Origin: Nonomuraea aurantiaca
Lineage (GTDB): Bacteria > Actinomycetota > Actinomycetes > Streptosporangiales > Streptosporangiaceae
DNA length: 64,000 bases
Direction: 5' to 3'
NCBI RefSeq assembly: GCF_020215705.1
Contig: NZ_JAIWNB010000008.1
Location: 1-64,000, forward strand
The position numbers and the translations under genes are program-made. Below the pieces are notes generated by a model. The model saw nothing but the letters and a program-made list of their open reading frames with translations. It was not told the origin of the DNA and searched no databases. The stretch's first letter is position 1, and every line of letters starts with the position of its first letter. Positions 1-8,248 of the stretch are shown here, piece after piece.

Positions 1-199
1 CCCACGGGTCCTCGAGCTCGATCTCCTTGGCGATGGACACACCATCGTTGGTGATCGTGGGAGCGCCCCACTTCTTCTCCAGCACGACGTTGCGGCCCTT
101 GGGACCCAAGGTCACCTTGACCGCGTCGGCCAGCTGGTTCATGCCGCGCTCCAGCCCGCGCCGGGCGTCCTCGTCAAACGCGATCATCTTCGAAGCCAT
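1..199 (-). CDS. groL: Chaperonin GroEL, N-terminal part (gene runs off the left edge)
   Basis: This is the 5' end of a 60-kDa chaperonin, the ATP-driven protein-folding ring. Reading the minus strand from the ATG at 199, the product starts MASKMIAFDEDARRGLERG and continues with VTLGPKGRNVVLEKKWGAP and ITNDGVSIAKEIELEDP, which are the canonical GroEL N-terminal and nucleotide-binding segments. About 66 residues are visible; the remaining ~470 lie outside the window. No groES gene lies directly upstream, so this is a stand-alone copy like actinobacterial groEL2, which is usually the essential one. Expression is probably heat-regulated by HrcA through the CIRCE element about 100 bases upstream. 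Confidence 0.96.
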   Translation of the reverse strand, partial: MASKMIAFDEDARRGLERGMNQLADAVKVTLGPKGRNVVLEKKWGAPTITNDGVSIAKEIELEDPW

Positions 200-295
200 A
201 CCTGCTCCTGCTCTCGATAGGGGGTGTCCGGGACGGCGCCCGCGACGGACGGCCCGCCGGCAGGCGGACCTCGCCATCCCGGCACACCCCGCCGG

Positions 296-322
296 TTGGC
301 ACTCTCCAGGGGTGAGTGCCAG
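296..322. promoter_or_regulatory. CIRCE operator (HrcA binding site)
   Basis: TTGGCACTC, nine bases, GAGTGCCAG is an inverted repeat that closely matches the CIRCE consensus TTAGCACTC-N9-GAGTGCTAA. It sits 97 bases upstream of the groL start, between groL and the divergent TetR gene, as expected for HrcA repression of a chaperonin. Confidence 0.93.
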
Positions 323-401
323 GCATCGCGTCGCACTCTACCCACAACTTGCGCGACGCGCATCTAGTGCGTGCCACGCATCATCAGATAGAGTCGCCCC
401 C

Positions 402-1016
402 ATGAACGACGACGCCCTTGACCTCCGGGCGCGCAACAAGCAGGCCACCCGGGAGGCGATCAGCCACGCCGCGCTGCGCCTGGCCATCGAGCAGGGCCCC
501 CACGGGCTGGCCTTGGTGCGCGTCCACGACATCGCCACGGCCGCGGGAGTCTCATCCCGTACCTACAACAACTATTTCTCCAGCAGAGCGGAGGCGATCT
601 GCGCCTTCCAGGCCGACCAGGCCGGTCGCGTGGGGCAGGCGCTGCGCGCCCGGCCCGCCGACGAGCCGCTCGATCAGGCCGTCATCGCGGCCGTGGTCGA
701 GCTCTACACCGACCCTGAGCCCGACAAGGTCGGCCTGCGCATGATCATGTCGACGCCCGAACTGGAGGGCGAGGCGCTGAGGGCGTTCACGATGGCGGAG
801 GGCCCGCTCACCGAGGCGATCGCCGCCCGCACCGGCACCGACCCAGAACGCGACCTGTTCCCCGCCGTCACGGCCGCCGCGGTCGCCGCCGCCATCCGGG
901 TGGCCGGGCGACGCTGGCTCGAGCCCGGCAACGCCGAGTCCTTCGCCGCCATCCTTCGCAGCGCCCTGTCCTGCGTCGTTTCCGCCGCGCCGCCCGAAGG
1001 GGGTCAGCCCTCATGA
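402..1016 (+). CDS. TetR/AcrR-family transcriptional regulator
   Basis: This is a one-component repressor of 204 residues, a usual TetR length. The N-terminal helix-turn-helix is visible at about residues 9-55 (ATREAISHAALRLAIEQG, then IATAAGVSSRTYNNYFSSR, with the Y-N-Y-F recognition-helix end). The C-terminal ligand domain has no recognisable ligand signature. I chose the ATG at 402. An extended frame begins much earlier, but that part crosses the CIRCE element and reads as low-complexity arginine-rich shadow. No Shine-Dalgarno precedes 402; a TAGAGT hexamer at 389-394 lies seven bases upstream, so the transcript may be leaderless. The target is unknown; the esterase downstream is a candidate. 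Confidence 0.85.
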   Translation: MNDDALDLRARNKQATREAISHAALRLAIEQGPHGLALVRVHDIATAAGVSSRTYNNYFSSRAEAICAFQADQAGRVGQALRARPADEPLDQAVIAAVVELYTDPEPDKVGLRMIMSTPELEGEALRAFTMAEGPLTEAIAARTGTDPERDLFPAVTAAAVAAAIRVAGRRWLEPGNAESFAAILRSALSCVVSAAPPEGGQPS

Positions 1017-1130
1017 ATGGCAATACTTGTGATCTTTTTCGGCCCTCGCGGCCGCTGGGAGATTCCCGACGAGGCGCTCAAGCCTGTGACCAAGCAGGTC
1101 AAGGCGGCCGCCCCATCGCATGAGTGGTGA
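1017..1130 (+). CDS. Short ORF, possible gene remnant (37 aa)
   Basis: This is a 37-residue frame starting MAILVIFFGPRGRWEIPDE, directly after the TetR stop (which ends at 1016). Its second half has the GC-rich third positions of a coding sequence and it could be the leftover of a longer gene. I recognise no family. It may equally be non-coding spacer between the regulator and the esterase. Confidence 0.25.
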   Translation: MAILVIFFGPRGRWEIPDEALKPVTKQVKAAAPSHEW

Positions 1131-1240
1131 ATCCGTGCGGCAGTGACCCCTCGATAACGAGGTGCGGCGCACCCGCGGTTCGGGCGAAGATGGCCGCGCC
1201 TGGCTGTGGGAGCCGGTACCCCCTGGAGGAGGAGCGTGCC

Positions 1241-2746
1241 ATGAGCGCCATCGGATCCGCCGACCCGGAGGTCCGGGTCAGCACGGGAAGGCTGCGCGGG
1301 CGGATGGAGGACGGCGTGGCCGTCTTCCGCGGCGTGCCGTTCGCGCGCCCGCCGGTGGACGCGCTGCGGCTGACCGCGCCGGTGCCGGCCGAGGCGTGGG
1401 ACGGGGTGCGCGAGGCCGGGGTGTTCGGTCCGCGGCCGCCGCAGTCCAGGTTGCTGGGCTTGGCCGGCGCGGACGGCGCGGACGGCGACTGGTTGACGGT
1501 CAATGTCTGGTCCCCCGACCTGGGCGCCACCCGGCTGCCGGTAATGGTGTGGATTCATGGCGGGGGCTACATGTACGGGTGGTCCGGCGACCCCCTCTTC
1601 GACGGCCGCGTGCTCGCCCGGGACGGCGTCGTCGTGGTCACCTTCAACTACCGGGTCTCCGCCGAGGGCTTCGGACATTTCCAGGGGGCACCGGCCAACC
1701 GCGGGCTCCTGGACCAGGTGGCCGCCCTCCGCTGGGTACACGACAACATCGCGGCCTTCGGCGGAGATCCGGACCGGGTCACCGCCTTCGGAGAGTCCTC
1801 CGGAGCCGGGAGCATCGCGGCGCTGATGACGATGCCCAGCGCCGCCGGCCTGTTCCGCCGGGCGATCGCGCAGAGCGTGCCGGGCCTGTTCTTCTCCACT
1901 GAGCTGGCCGCCGACATCGCCGCCGCGGTGGCCGGTGAGCTGGGCCTGCCCCCGCTGGCGGGCGAACTCGCCGGCCAGTCGCCGGAGCGGCTGATCGAGG
2001 CCGGTGACACGGTGGCGGAAAAGATGGGCGACTGCCCGCGGTGGGGCCACGCCGCGGACGTCCGAACGCCGTTCGGGCCGGTCGTGGACGGCGAGGTGCT
2101 GCCCGCGGTGCCGTGGCGGTCACTGATGGACGGGGCCGCGAGCGAGGTGGAGCTGATCGTGGGTCACACCCGCGACGAGTATCGGCTGTTCATGGCCATC
2201 AGCGGCGACACCGGACAGATCACCGCCGAGCGGGCGGACACCGCGCTGCGGGCGCTCGCCCCGGACCCGGAGGCCTACCGGGCCGCCTACCTGGGGGCCG
2301 GCGAGGAGCGGCTGTACGAGCTGGTGCACTCTGACTGGTTGTTCCGGATGCCTTCCGTCCGGCTGGCCGAAGCCCGCCAGAGGCACGGTCGCGCCCACCT
2401 GTACGAGCTGACCTGGCAGGCCACCGGCATGGGCGGCGATGTCCTCGGCGCCTGTCACGGGCTCGGCCTGCCGCTGACGTTCGGCAACCTGACCGCCGGC
2501 GCGGCAGGACTGCTGGTCGGACCCGAGGCGCCGCCGGCCGCGACCGAGCTGTCGGCGCGGGTCCGAGCGGCATGGATCGCCTTCGCCACGACCGGAGACC
2601 CGGGCTGGCCGGCGTACGAGCCGCAGAACCGGCACACCTGGATCATCGACACCGAGCCGGACATAGCGGCGTACCCGGAGGAAACCTCCCGCGAGTTGTG
2701 GGCCGGATACGCCTTCGACCCCCTTGCGTTGCGGGCGCGGCCATAG
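1241..2746 (+). CDS. Type-B carboxylesterase / para-nitrobenzyl esterase family
   Basis: This is an alpha/beta hydrolase that cleaves carboxylic esters; its natural substrate is not predictable. The 501-residue length is normal for the family. Visible signatures are the N-terminal VFRGVPFARPP (29-38), the oxyanion-hole motif WIHGGGYMYG (104-113), NYR at 136-138 and the nucleophile elbow GESSGAGS with Ser186. A His in the segment ACHGLGLPLTFGN near the C-terminus fits the catalytic triad. There is no signal peptide, so it is probably cytoplasmic. The start ATG has a strong GGAGGAGG ribosome site at 1225-1232. A second, truncated member of the same family lies at 29084-29893. Confidence 0.92.
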   Translation: MSAIGSADPEVRVSTGRLRGRMEDGVAVFRGVPFARPPVDALRLTAPVPAEAWDGVREAGVFGPRPPQSRLLGLAGADGADGDWLTVNVWSPDLGATRLPVMVWIHGGGYMYGWSGDPLFDGRVLARDGVVVVTFNYRVSAEGFGHFQGAPANRGLLDQVAALRWVHDNIAAFGGDPDRVTAFGESSGAGSIAALMTMPSAAGLFRRAIAQSVPGLFFSTELAADIAAAVAGELGLPPLAGELAGQSPERLIEAGDTVAEKMGDCPRWGHAADVRTPFGPVVDGEVLPAVPWRSLMDGAASEVELIVGHTRDEYRLFMAISGDTGQITAERADTALRALAPDPEAYRAAYLGAGEERLYELVHSDWLFRMPSVRLAEARQRHGRAHLYELTWQATGMGGDVLGACHGLGLPLTFGNLTAGAAGLLVGPEAPPAATELSARVRAAWIAFATTGDPGWPAYEPQNRHTWIIDTEPDIAAYPEETSRELWAGYAFDPLALRARP

Positions 2747-2823
2747 CCGTTCCAACCCAGGTCGTACGCCTGTAGTTCTGGGAAGTTCCCTCTCGACCCC
2801 GGGCCGATGGGCCGGGTGTGCCG

Positions 2824-3262
2824 TCAGCCAGCGCCGCTGAGGTCGACCGCCGGGAACGTCACCGGTGCCGGTGGCCGGCCTGCCTGCACTGTCCAGGCTT
2901 CGCCGGTCGCGCCGTGCCGGGTGATGGTTTGGACCGCGGCGGCGACTTCGTCCGGGTCGGCGATGGCGAGGTGGTGCATGAGAACGTGGTCGCGGATGCC
3001 GGCGAGCATCGGCGTGTCGACGAAACCCAGCAGACGGCGTTGATGGTCACGCCGGATTCGGACAGGGCGGGCGCGAGTGACCGGACCAGCCCGATGATGG
3101 CGTGCTTGCTGGCGGAGTAGACGGGGTCGAACGGGTTGGGCGCGATGCCGGCGAGGCTCGAGGTCACCACGATGGCGCCGCCACCCGCCTTGGCCAGCGC
3201 CGGCAGAGCCGCGCGGATGCCGAACATGGTGCCGTCGATGTTGACCGCGATGATGCGGCGAT
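2824..3262 (-). pseudogene. Short-chain dehydrogenase remnant (5'-truncated and frameshifted)
   Basis: This is the C-terminal two thirds of an SDR. Reading leftwards it gives RRIIAVNIDGTMFGIRAAL, the catalytic Ser strand IVVTSSLAG, the catalytic Tyr-Lys pair YSASK and then ITINAVC-like sequence. At about 3028-3033 one base is missing; in the next frame the protein continues sensibly as LGFVDTPMLAGIRDHVLMHHLAIADPDE and ends in DLSGAG. The N-terminal Rossmann glycine motif is absent. Upstream, the fragment is joined directly to the tail of the membrane-protein gene at 3919, so both a deletion and a single-base frameshift are present. Confidence 0.85.
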
Positions 3263-3919
3263 AGCCCGTCCCTGCTCGGTCTCGATGTCGACGCGCGCGC
3301 CCGCGCGCCGCAGGTAGATCTGGCTGCCCACCTCGAGGGCGACGAACACCGCCACGTACTGCAGCCCGCTGACCAGCGGCACCCGGTCCACGGGCAGCGC
3401 GTACGCCAGCACCACCCGCACTCCGGCGTCCAGCACCAGCCCGACGCCCCAGATCGCGCTCGCTACCCGCATCATGTGCCGGAAGGCCGGGGAGTCACGC
3501 CACGCGATCTCGGCGCGTTCGCGGGTGGCTCCGGTGGTGAACGAGCGAATGGCCTGGTGGTAGAACGGCGTACGCGGCAGTGTCGCGAGCATCCACAGTC
3601 CCGCGACGGCGGTCATCCAGCCGCCTTTGGCCAGCAGGAAGCGCGGGCTGCCGGTGATGAACGACACCGCGACGCTGAGCACCAGGATGCTCAAGGTGAA
3701 CACCGCCAGCCCGTCGACCCGCCTCCGCCTGGTTACGGTCCACACCGCTCGAACCCCCAGGGCCAGCGCGAGCCACTGGCCGACGCCGGCGGCTCGTAGG
3801 CCGTAGAAGACCACGAGCGGGGCCACCACGTTGAGAACGAGGTTGATGACGACTTCACGTCGTGGATTGGGCGATTTGCCATCTGCGGGCTGGTTCGCCG
3901 TCGTGGCAGGCGTGTTCAT
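3164..3919 (-). CDS. Multi-pass membrane protein, VC0807-like, with a fused abnormal C-terminus
   Basis: This is a predicted integral membrane protein of unknown function. The start is the ATG at 3919 (MNTPATTANQPADGK). Hydrophobic segments include VVINLVLNVVAPLVVFYGL, LAVFTLSILVLSVAVSF, TAVAGLWMLATLP and VPLVSGLQYVAVFVALEV. The layout (N-terminal NLVLNVVAPL, then SPRFLLAKGGW, then a middle helix with HHQAIRSFTTG-like sequence) resembles the VC0807 family. The genuine protein seems to end near residue 220. The last ~32 residues of the frame are out-of-frame SDR sequence, so the native stop has been lost. It overlaps the stop of the upstream membrane gene by four bases (ATGA), which suggests an operon. 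Confidence 0.65.
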   Translation of the reverse strand: MNTPATTANQPADGKSPNPRREVVINLVLNVVAPLVVFYGLRAAGVGQWLALALGVRAVWTVTRRRRVDGLAVFTLSILVLSVAVSFITGSPRFLLAKGGWMTAVAGLWMLATLPRTPFYHQAIRSFTTGATRERAEIAWRDSPAFRHMMRVASAIWGVGLVLDAGVRVVLAYALPVDRVPLVSGLQYVAVFVALEVGSQIYLRRAGARVDIETEQGRAIAASSRSTSTAPCSASARLCRRWPRRVAAPSW

Positions 3920-4380
3920 CGCTGTGCCTCCGCCTGCAGGGCAATCGAGTCCACGCCGCCGCCGCGCGGTCGCCAGGCGCGGAAGAGAGAGCCGGCGGTG
4001 ACGAGGGCGAGGACGAGAACGGCAAGCCAGGCGATCCAGCTTCCCGGCCTGGCGAGGTCGCCCGTGTCCTGGGTGAGGGCGTGGTTGAGCACCTGCGCCT
4101 GCCAGAACAGCCAGGCGAGCGGTACGGTGCCCGCGAGCGTGAGCGCCGTGGCGGCCAAGGCTGGGGCGGGACTCCACTGACGCAGCCGGAGAGCCACGGC
4201 TCTGACGACGAGAGCCTCGACGATCAGGTCGCTCCAGCGCGCCGGTCGCGGATCCTCGATCATGATCAACCGGTCCGGCGTCCAGGGCTCGACGGGTTCG
4301 GCGATCTCGGGGTGGGCGCCGCGCTGGCGATCGGCGATGGCGAACAGCGCCGTCACGCCGACCACGAGGTACATCGCCAC
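3916..4380 (-). CDS. Small multi-pass membrane protein, probably 5'-truncated
   Basis: A 154-residue frame, opened here from a GTG. It has four candidate membrane helices (MYLVVGVTALFAIAD; VVRAVALRLRQ weak; LAATALTLAGTVPLAWLF; WIAWLAVLVLALVTAGSLF) and a soluble loop EPWTPDRLIMIEDPRPARW. The first helix begins immediately at the frame start, with no ribosome site. Immediately upstream the sequence changes into an unrelated gene fragment on the other strand, so the true N-terminus was probably deleted. It is coupled by ATGA overlap to the next membrane gene. I do not recognise the family. Confidence 0.5.
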   Translation of the reverse strand: MAMYLVVGVTALFAIADRQRGAHPEIAEPVEPWTPDRLIMIEDPRPARWSDLIVEALVVRAVALRLRQWSPAPALAATALTLAGTVPLAWLFWQAQVLNHALTQDTGDLARPGSWIAWLAVLVLALVTAGSLFRAWRPRGGGVDSIALQAEAQR

Positions 4381-4398
4381 GGTCAGCGTGATCCCCGG

Positions 4399-4692
4399 TC
4401 ATGCCGCGCGGGAGCGGCTGGAGAAATCCGGCGCCTGCGCAAGGAGATCGGACTGCTGGCCGGTGTCGCGGCCGATCAAGTAGGGCTGATCTACATCGCT
4501 GCCGCGCAAAACCGCCGTGACGACGCGCTGGCGCTGGCGGAAGAGGCGTACGTCACCGCTGAGAACTGCGGGGCCGAGCGCATTATGCGCCAGGTCGAGG
4601 AGGCGCGTGCGCAGATAACGGCGTCTGACGCCGGCGAGGGCGGCGGCCACGACCAGGGGAACCCGCCAAGCCGGACCAACCACACCATCTGA
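4399..4692 (+). pseudogene. TPR-type helical gene fragment (3' remnant)
   Basis: On the plus strand this stretch reads LRKEIGLLAGVAADQVGLI followed by YIAAAQNRRDDALALAEEAY and CGAERIMRQVEEARAQI. This helical repeat pattern is typical of tetratricopeptide domains at the C-terminus of XRE/SARP-type regulators. There is no start codon or DNA-binding domain, and the left end abuts a membrane gene on the opposite strand. I interpret it as the residue of a deleted regulator gene. Confidence in TPR is moderate because only about 90 residues remain. Confidence 0.5.
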
Positions 4693-4756
4693 TCACCAAC
4701 ACTGCCGATCTCCGGTTGGCGGCGAGCCAGTCCAGGAGATCGCCAGGTGTAGCGTT

Positions 4757-4801
4757 TTGACACCTCTCACGGGTAACCGCTATCTATTGGCTAACCGTTA
4801 G
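4757..4801 (+). promoter_or_regulatory. Promoter and palindromic operator of the PadR operon
   Basis: A perfect -35 hexamer TTGACA (4757-4762) is followed by 18 bases and a TATCTA hexamer (4781-4786). The palindrome CTAAC-C-GTTAG (4791-4801) follows at once, and a second TAACCG copy lies at 4774-4779. The palindrome covers the likely transcription start and ends just before the GTG start at 4811. This arrangement suits autorepression by the PadR protein. Confidence 0.6.
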
Positions 4802-4810
4802 GGGGATGGA

Positions 4811-5344
4811 GTGCAGGACGCAGTGCTGGCGATGCTCGCCAAGGAGCCGTCGCACGGGTACCACTTGCACGCTCGGCTGCGGCGGAGCCTTGGCCCGCTG
4901 GGCGAGTCGATGAACCGTGGTCAGATCTACGTGACGCTGGCCCGGCTGGAAAAAGCCGGGCTCGTCGTCTGTGAGCGGGCGGACGGCCTGCCGGAGCGGC
5001 CGGAGCGCAAGGTCTATGAGCTGACGCCGGCCGGGCAGCAGCGGGTGGCCGCCTGGCTGGCCGAGGTGGGCTGGCCGAAACCGGACCTGGCGGAGTTCCA
5101 TCTCAAGCTCGCCGCGGCCGCCGCGGCCCGGCTCGCCGACCCGGTCGAGCTGGTGGCGGCGCAGCGCCGTGAGTTGCTGCGCCGCTTGCGTGAGGTGCAG
5201 CAGGCGACGCTGGCCGAACCGCCGGGATCGGGCGCCGGGCTGCTGCTGGAAGGGGTCGTGCTGCGGTTGCAGGCGGACCTGCGCTGGCTGGACGCCTGCG
5301 AGCGGGCCTGGTCCAGGGTCGATGGCGAAGCTGAGGGTGGATGA
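4811..5344 (+). CDS. PadR-family transcriptional regulator
   Basis: This 177-residue repressor has a PadR winged-helix domain at about 1-85 (VLAMLAKEPSHGYHLHARL, then GQIYVTLARLEKAGLVVCER with a basic wing) and a C-terminal helical dimerisation region. The GTG start at 4811 is the first in-frame start after the promoter. The stop overlaps the ATG of the ABC ATPase by four bases, so both are co-translated. PadR-ABC pairs typically sense a cell-envelope toxicant or antimicrobial and derepress their transporter. Here the transporter's permease is a stub, so the circuit may no longer work. Confidence 0.92.
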   Translation: MQDAVLAMLAKEPSHGYHLHARLRRSLGPLGESMNRGQIYVTLARLEKAGLVVCERADGLPERPERKVYELTPAGQQRVAAWLAEVGWPKPDLAEFHLKLAAAAAARLADPVELVAAQRRELLRRLREVQQATLAEPPGSGAGLLLEGVVLRLQADLRWLDACERAWSRVDGEAEGG

Positions 5345-6081
5345 ACGTGTCAAGTGCCGTGGTCCGGGCCCGCGGCCTGGTGAAGACGCATGGTCAGGGG
5401 CAGAGCCGGGTCCGTGCGGTGGACGAGGTCGACCTGGAGGTGCCGCAAGGGCAGACGCTGGCGGTGATGGGGCCCAGCGGCTGCGGGAAATCGACTCTGC
5501 TGCACCTGCTGGGCGGTCTGGAGCGGCCTGCCGATGGAGAGGTGTGGGTGGCCGGGCGGCGAATCGACACGCTGAGCGAACGAGCTCTGGCGCGCCTGCG
5601 GCGCCGGTCGGTGGGGTTCGTCTTCCAGGCCTTCCATCTGGTGGAGGAGCTGTCGGCGGCCGAGAACGTGGAGCTGCCCGCGCTGCTGGCCGGGCACTCG
5701 CGCCGCCAGGCCAAGCGGCGCGCGAGCCTGCTGCTGGAACGGGTCGGGCTCGCCGACCGTGCCCGGCATCTGCCGTCGCAGCTGTCGGGCGGCCAGCGTC
5801 AGCGGGTCGCCGTCGCTCGCGCGCTGGTCAACGAACCGCTGGTCGTCCTGGCCGACGAGCCGACCGGCAACCTCGACACCGCGGCGACCCTCGATGTGCT
5901 GAGGATCTTCGAGGAGCTGCGTTCCGCGGGGCAGACGTTCGTGATCGTCACGCATGACGAGCGGGTGGCGGCCACGGCGGATCGGCTGGTCTCGATGCGC
6001 GACGGGATGTTCGTCGACGACACCTGGCTGGCCGGCTCCCACACGCGCGGGCTCGGCGGCCTGATCGGGCTGGAGGACTGA
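5341..6081 (+). CDS. ABC transporter ATP-binding protein (LolD/MacB type)
   Basis: This 246-residue cytoplasmic ATPase would energise a FtsX-fold permease. It carries Walker A GPSGCGKST (44-52), Q-loop VFQAFHLVEE, ABC signature LSGGQRQRVAVARAL, Walker B VVLADEPTGNLD and the switch His in VTHDERVA. The set PSGCGKST plus ADEPTGNLD is the hallmark of the MacB/LolD subfamily that works with FtsX-like permeases. It overlaps the PadR stop by ATGA. The expected large permease does not follow: only the remnant at 6087-6231 is present. The ATPase itself looks intact. Confidence 0.94.
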   Translation: MNVSSAVVRARGLVKTHGQGQSRVRAVDEVDLEVPQGQTLAVMGPSGCGKSTLLHLLGGLERPADGEVWVAGRRIDTLSERALARLRRRSVGFVFQAFHLVEELSAAENVELPALLAGHSRRQAKRRASLLLERVGLADRARHLPSQLSGGQRQRVAVARALVNEPLVVLADEPTGNLDTAATLDVLRIFEELRSAGQTFVIVTHDERVAATADRLVSMRDGMFVDDTWLAGSHTRGLGGLIGLED

Positions 6082-6086
6082 ACGGC

Positions 6087-6231
6087 ATGGGCTCCATCGT
6101 GCTCGTCGTCCACCTGGCTGCTCGGCGCCACGCTCGCGACCCTCCTGGCGACGGCGGCACTCACCGCCCTGCCCGCACGCCTGGCGGCGCGCCGGCCCGT
6201 GGCGCAGGCCCTCAGCGCAGAAACAGCCTGA
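6087..6231 (+). pseudogene. FtsX-type ABC permease remnant (both ends only)
   Basis: Six bases after the ATPase stop, an ATG opens MGSIVLVVHLA, a plausible permease N-terminus. About 25 bases later, in a different frame, the sequence reads TWLLGATLATLLATAALTAL, then PARLAARRPVAQALSAETA and a stop at 6231. This is the last transmembrane helix and RPVxAL tail characteristic of FtsX/MacB permeases. The several hundred residues between are gone. It is therefore a deletion remnant of the partner of the preceding ATPase. Confidence 0.7.
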
Positions 6232-6262
6232 TCGACCCCGCTCGACGGAAAGGAAGCACGAA

Positions 6263-7279
6263 GTGGCATCTGACGCCGCCGGAATTCGGCGATTAGTGGT
6301 GGACACGGGGGAGCCCCGCGGATGGGTGTCCCCCAGGACAGACCTGGTGACGGCGCTGCTCGGCATCTGGTTCGGGGTCGGGCTGATGGTCGACGCCTGG
6401 GCGCACAGCAACCTGGCGCAGCTGGAGACGTTCTTCACCCCATGGCACGCGGTGTTCTATTCCGGCTTCGCCGTGGTCTCCGGCTGGATCATCTGGCAGG
6501 TGTGGCGCAACGTGCGCGCCGGACGGCAGGGGCCGGCGGCCGTCCCCACGGGCTATCTCGCCGGGCTGGTGGCGATTCCCGCGTTCGCCGCCTTCGGATT
6601 CGCCGACATGATGTGGCACACCATCCTCGGCATCGAGACCACCATCAACATCTTTTTCAGCCCGTCCCACCTCGGCCTCGTCGTGACGATGATGCTCATC
6701 ATCACGACACCGCTGCGCTCGGCGTGGAACGCCCCCGACGTCGGTGCCCGGCCGACGCTCGGCCGTCTGCTGCCCGCGCTGGTCGGGCTCGCGTTCGCCA
6801 CCACGCTGGTGTTGCTGTTCCTGTCGTACGGCGACGCCATGCGGTACCGCCCCGAGGGCATCGTCCGGGCGTTGTCCATGCTGCGGGAGGCGGGGGCGGG
6901 CGGCGGCACGCGGGGCGCCGGCCCCGTGGCGGTGGGCCCGGGCGCCGAGCAGGTGGCCGCCCAGACGGGGTTCCGCAACGTGCCGATCCTGTTGTCGTTC
7001 GTGGCCGCCGGCGTCGTGAGCGACCTGCTGATCCGCCGGCTGCGGCCGTCGGGGGAGCGGCGCGCCGCCTTCTGGGCCTTCGCCGGGCTGTCGGCCTTCG
7101 CCACCTGGTCGCTGTACATCGGGGTCGCCTCGGCCCTCGGGGGCGGCCTGCCCGGCGTGCCCGAGCTGTGGACCGGAGCGCCGGTCGTCGCCGGGTTGAT
7201 CGGGCTGGCACTCGGGGTGCTGTTCCTGCCTTCTCCGGGCTCCCGAATGCGAGATGAGGGTCACGGCGACACTAGGTAA
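6263..7279 (+). CDS. Multi-pass membrane protein of unknown function
   Basis: This 338-residue protein has eight or so hydrophobic helices, for example LVTALLGIWFGVGLMVDAW, WHAVFYSGFAVVSGWIIWQV, YLAGLVAIPAFAAFGFAD, SHLGLVVTMMLIITT, ALVGLAFATTLVLLFLSY and a C-terminal pair. Conserved-looking polar residues in the membrane include D-A-W-A-H-S, P-W-H and S-P-S-H-L, which could bind metal or haem, but that is speculation. Start is a GTG at 6263 preceded by GGAAAGGAAG. A glycine-rich loop near residue 205 separates the two halves. It lies between the broken ABC operon and the RiPP cluster, and no link to either is shown. Confidence 0.75.
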   Translation: MASDAAGIRRLVVDTGEPRGWVSPRTDLVTALLGIWFGVGLMVDAWAHSNLAQLETFFTPWHAVFYSGFAVVSGWIIWQVWRNVRAGRQGPAAVPTGYLAGLVAIPAFAAFGFADMMWHTILGIETTINIFFSPSHLGLVVTMMLIITTPLRSAWNAPDVGARPTLGRLLPALVGLAFATTLVLLFLSYGDAMRYRPEGIVRALSMLREAGAGGGTRGAGPVAVGPGAEQVAAQTGFRNVPILLSFVAAGVVSDLLIRRLRPSGERRAAFWAFAGLSAFATWSLYIGVASALGGGLPGVPELWTGAPVVAGLIGLALGVLFLPSPGSRMRDEGHGDTR

Positions 7280-7351
7280 TCATAGCGCTACGGACAGTCA
7301 TCGATCGGGTATGGGTCTCGTAGATCACGCGCTCTCCCTTAAGGCTGTCAC

Positions 7352-8215
7352 ATGACTGTCACCAAGCTCGACGCTGCCGCACATCGCCGCTGGCTGGGCA
7401 AGACCATGGCGCTGAGCTGCGGGCTGTGGGAGGGGACGAACGACCTCGACACCGCCCAGCTCGCGAAATACCGGCTGCTGAGTGACTGGGTGGAGGTGAC
7501 CGCCCAGTCGCGCGTCCTCGACGTGGGCTCGGGCTACGGCGGCCTGCTGAGCTATCTGAGCCGAGACCATGGTGTGGCAGCCGCGTGCGGTGTCGACGCC
7601 TCCGATCACGCGTGCCAGGAGGCCGAAGGTTTGCGGCTGCGCGGGGTGAGCATCCATCAGGGCGACTATCGCGCCTTCACCCCCGACCGGCCCTACGACG
7701 CGGTCGTCAGCATCGGGCTTCTGGAGAACGTGGGCGGCACGCCCGAGGCCTACACGGAGTTCTTCGCCCACGCACACGCGTGGACCAGGCCGGGCGCCCG
7801 CCTGGCGCTGGAGAGCACGATCCGGGGACACCGCGAGAGCTGGCCGGCCGAGGCCGCACGATACGTCGAGGCGATGCGACGACTGCGCCTGACCGGCACC
7901 GTTCTCACGCTCGACCGGCTCCTGGCCGCCTGCGGGCGTTGGTGGGAGCCGATCCACGTGCGGACCCACCGCGACGACTACGCGCGCACCTTCGCGACAT
8001 GGGTCACCCGGCTGCGCGGGTGCTGCGATCGGCCGGGGAGCGTCGAGCGCGATGGGACGAAACTCGCCGACTGGCTGGAGTTCACCACGACGGGCACGGC
8101 GCTGTTCCGGCAGGGCGCCCTGTCCGTCGCGCACCTCGGACTACGCCGAATAGATCGACCCACGCGCCCGCCGACCGCGCCGGTCCCACGAGACCTCGCA
8201 GGTCCGCAGGCGTGA
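7352..8215 (+). CDS. SAM-dependent methyltransferase, cyclopropane-synthase-like (RiPP cluster)
   Basis: This 287-residue class I methyltransferase has the SAM-binding loop VLDVGSGYGGLLSYLSR (about 52-68), the acidic strand end GVDASD and a post-II segment VVSIGLLENVGG. The N-terminal MALSCGLWEG resembles the LSyGlw region of Cfa/mycolic cyclopropane synthases and related natural-product methyltransferases. It lies upstream of the azole-peptide precursor on the same strand, so a tailoring role (N-, O- or C-methylation of the peptide) is plausible but inferred. The start ATG follows an AAGG at 7339-7343. Its last 20 residues are proline/arginine-rich and may be a disordered tail. Confidence 0.82.
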   Translation: MTVTKLDAAAHRRWLGKTMALSCGLWEGTNDLDTAQLAKYRLLSDWVEVTAQSRVLDVGSGYGGLLSYLSRDHGVAAACGVDASDHACQEAEGLRLRGVSIHQGDYRAFTPDRPYDAVVSIGLLENVGGTPEAYTEFFAHAHAWTRPGARLALESTIRGHRESWPAEAARYVEAMRRLRLTGTVLTLDRLLAACGRWWEPIHVRTHRDDYARTFATWVTRLRGCCDRPGSVERDGTKLADWLEFTTTGTALFRQGALSVAHLGLRRIDRPTRPPTAPVPRDLAGPQA

Positions 8216-8248
8216 AGGCACCCGGGCCCCGGCCCGGCCCACGAGCCC

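Noticed and set aside
1004..2050. 348-codon open frame on the minus strand
   Set aside because: It is antisense to the esterase; the sense strand carries clear catalytic motifs and a ribosome site. The antisense product is low-complexity and has no family signature.
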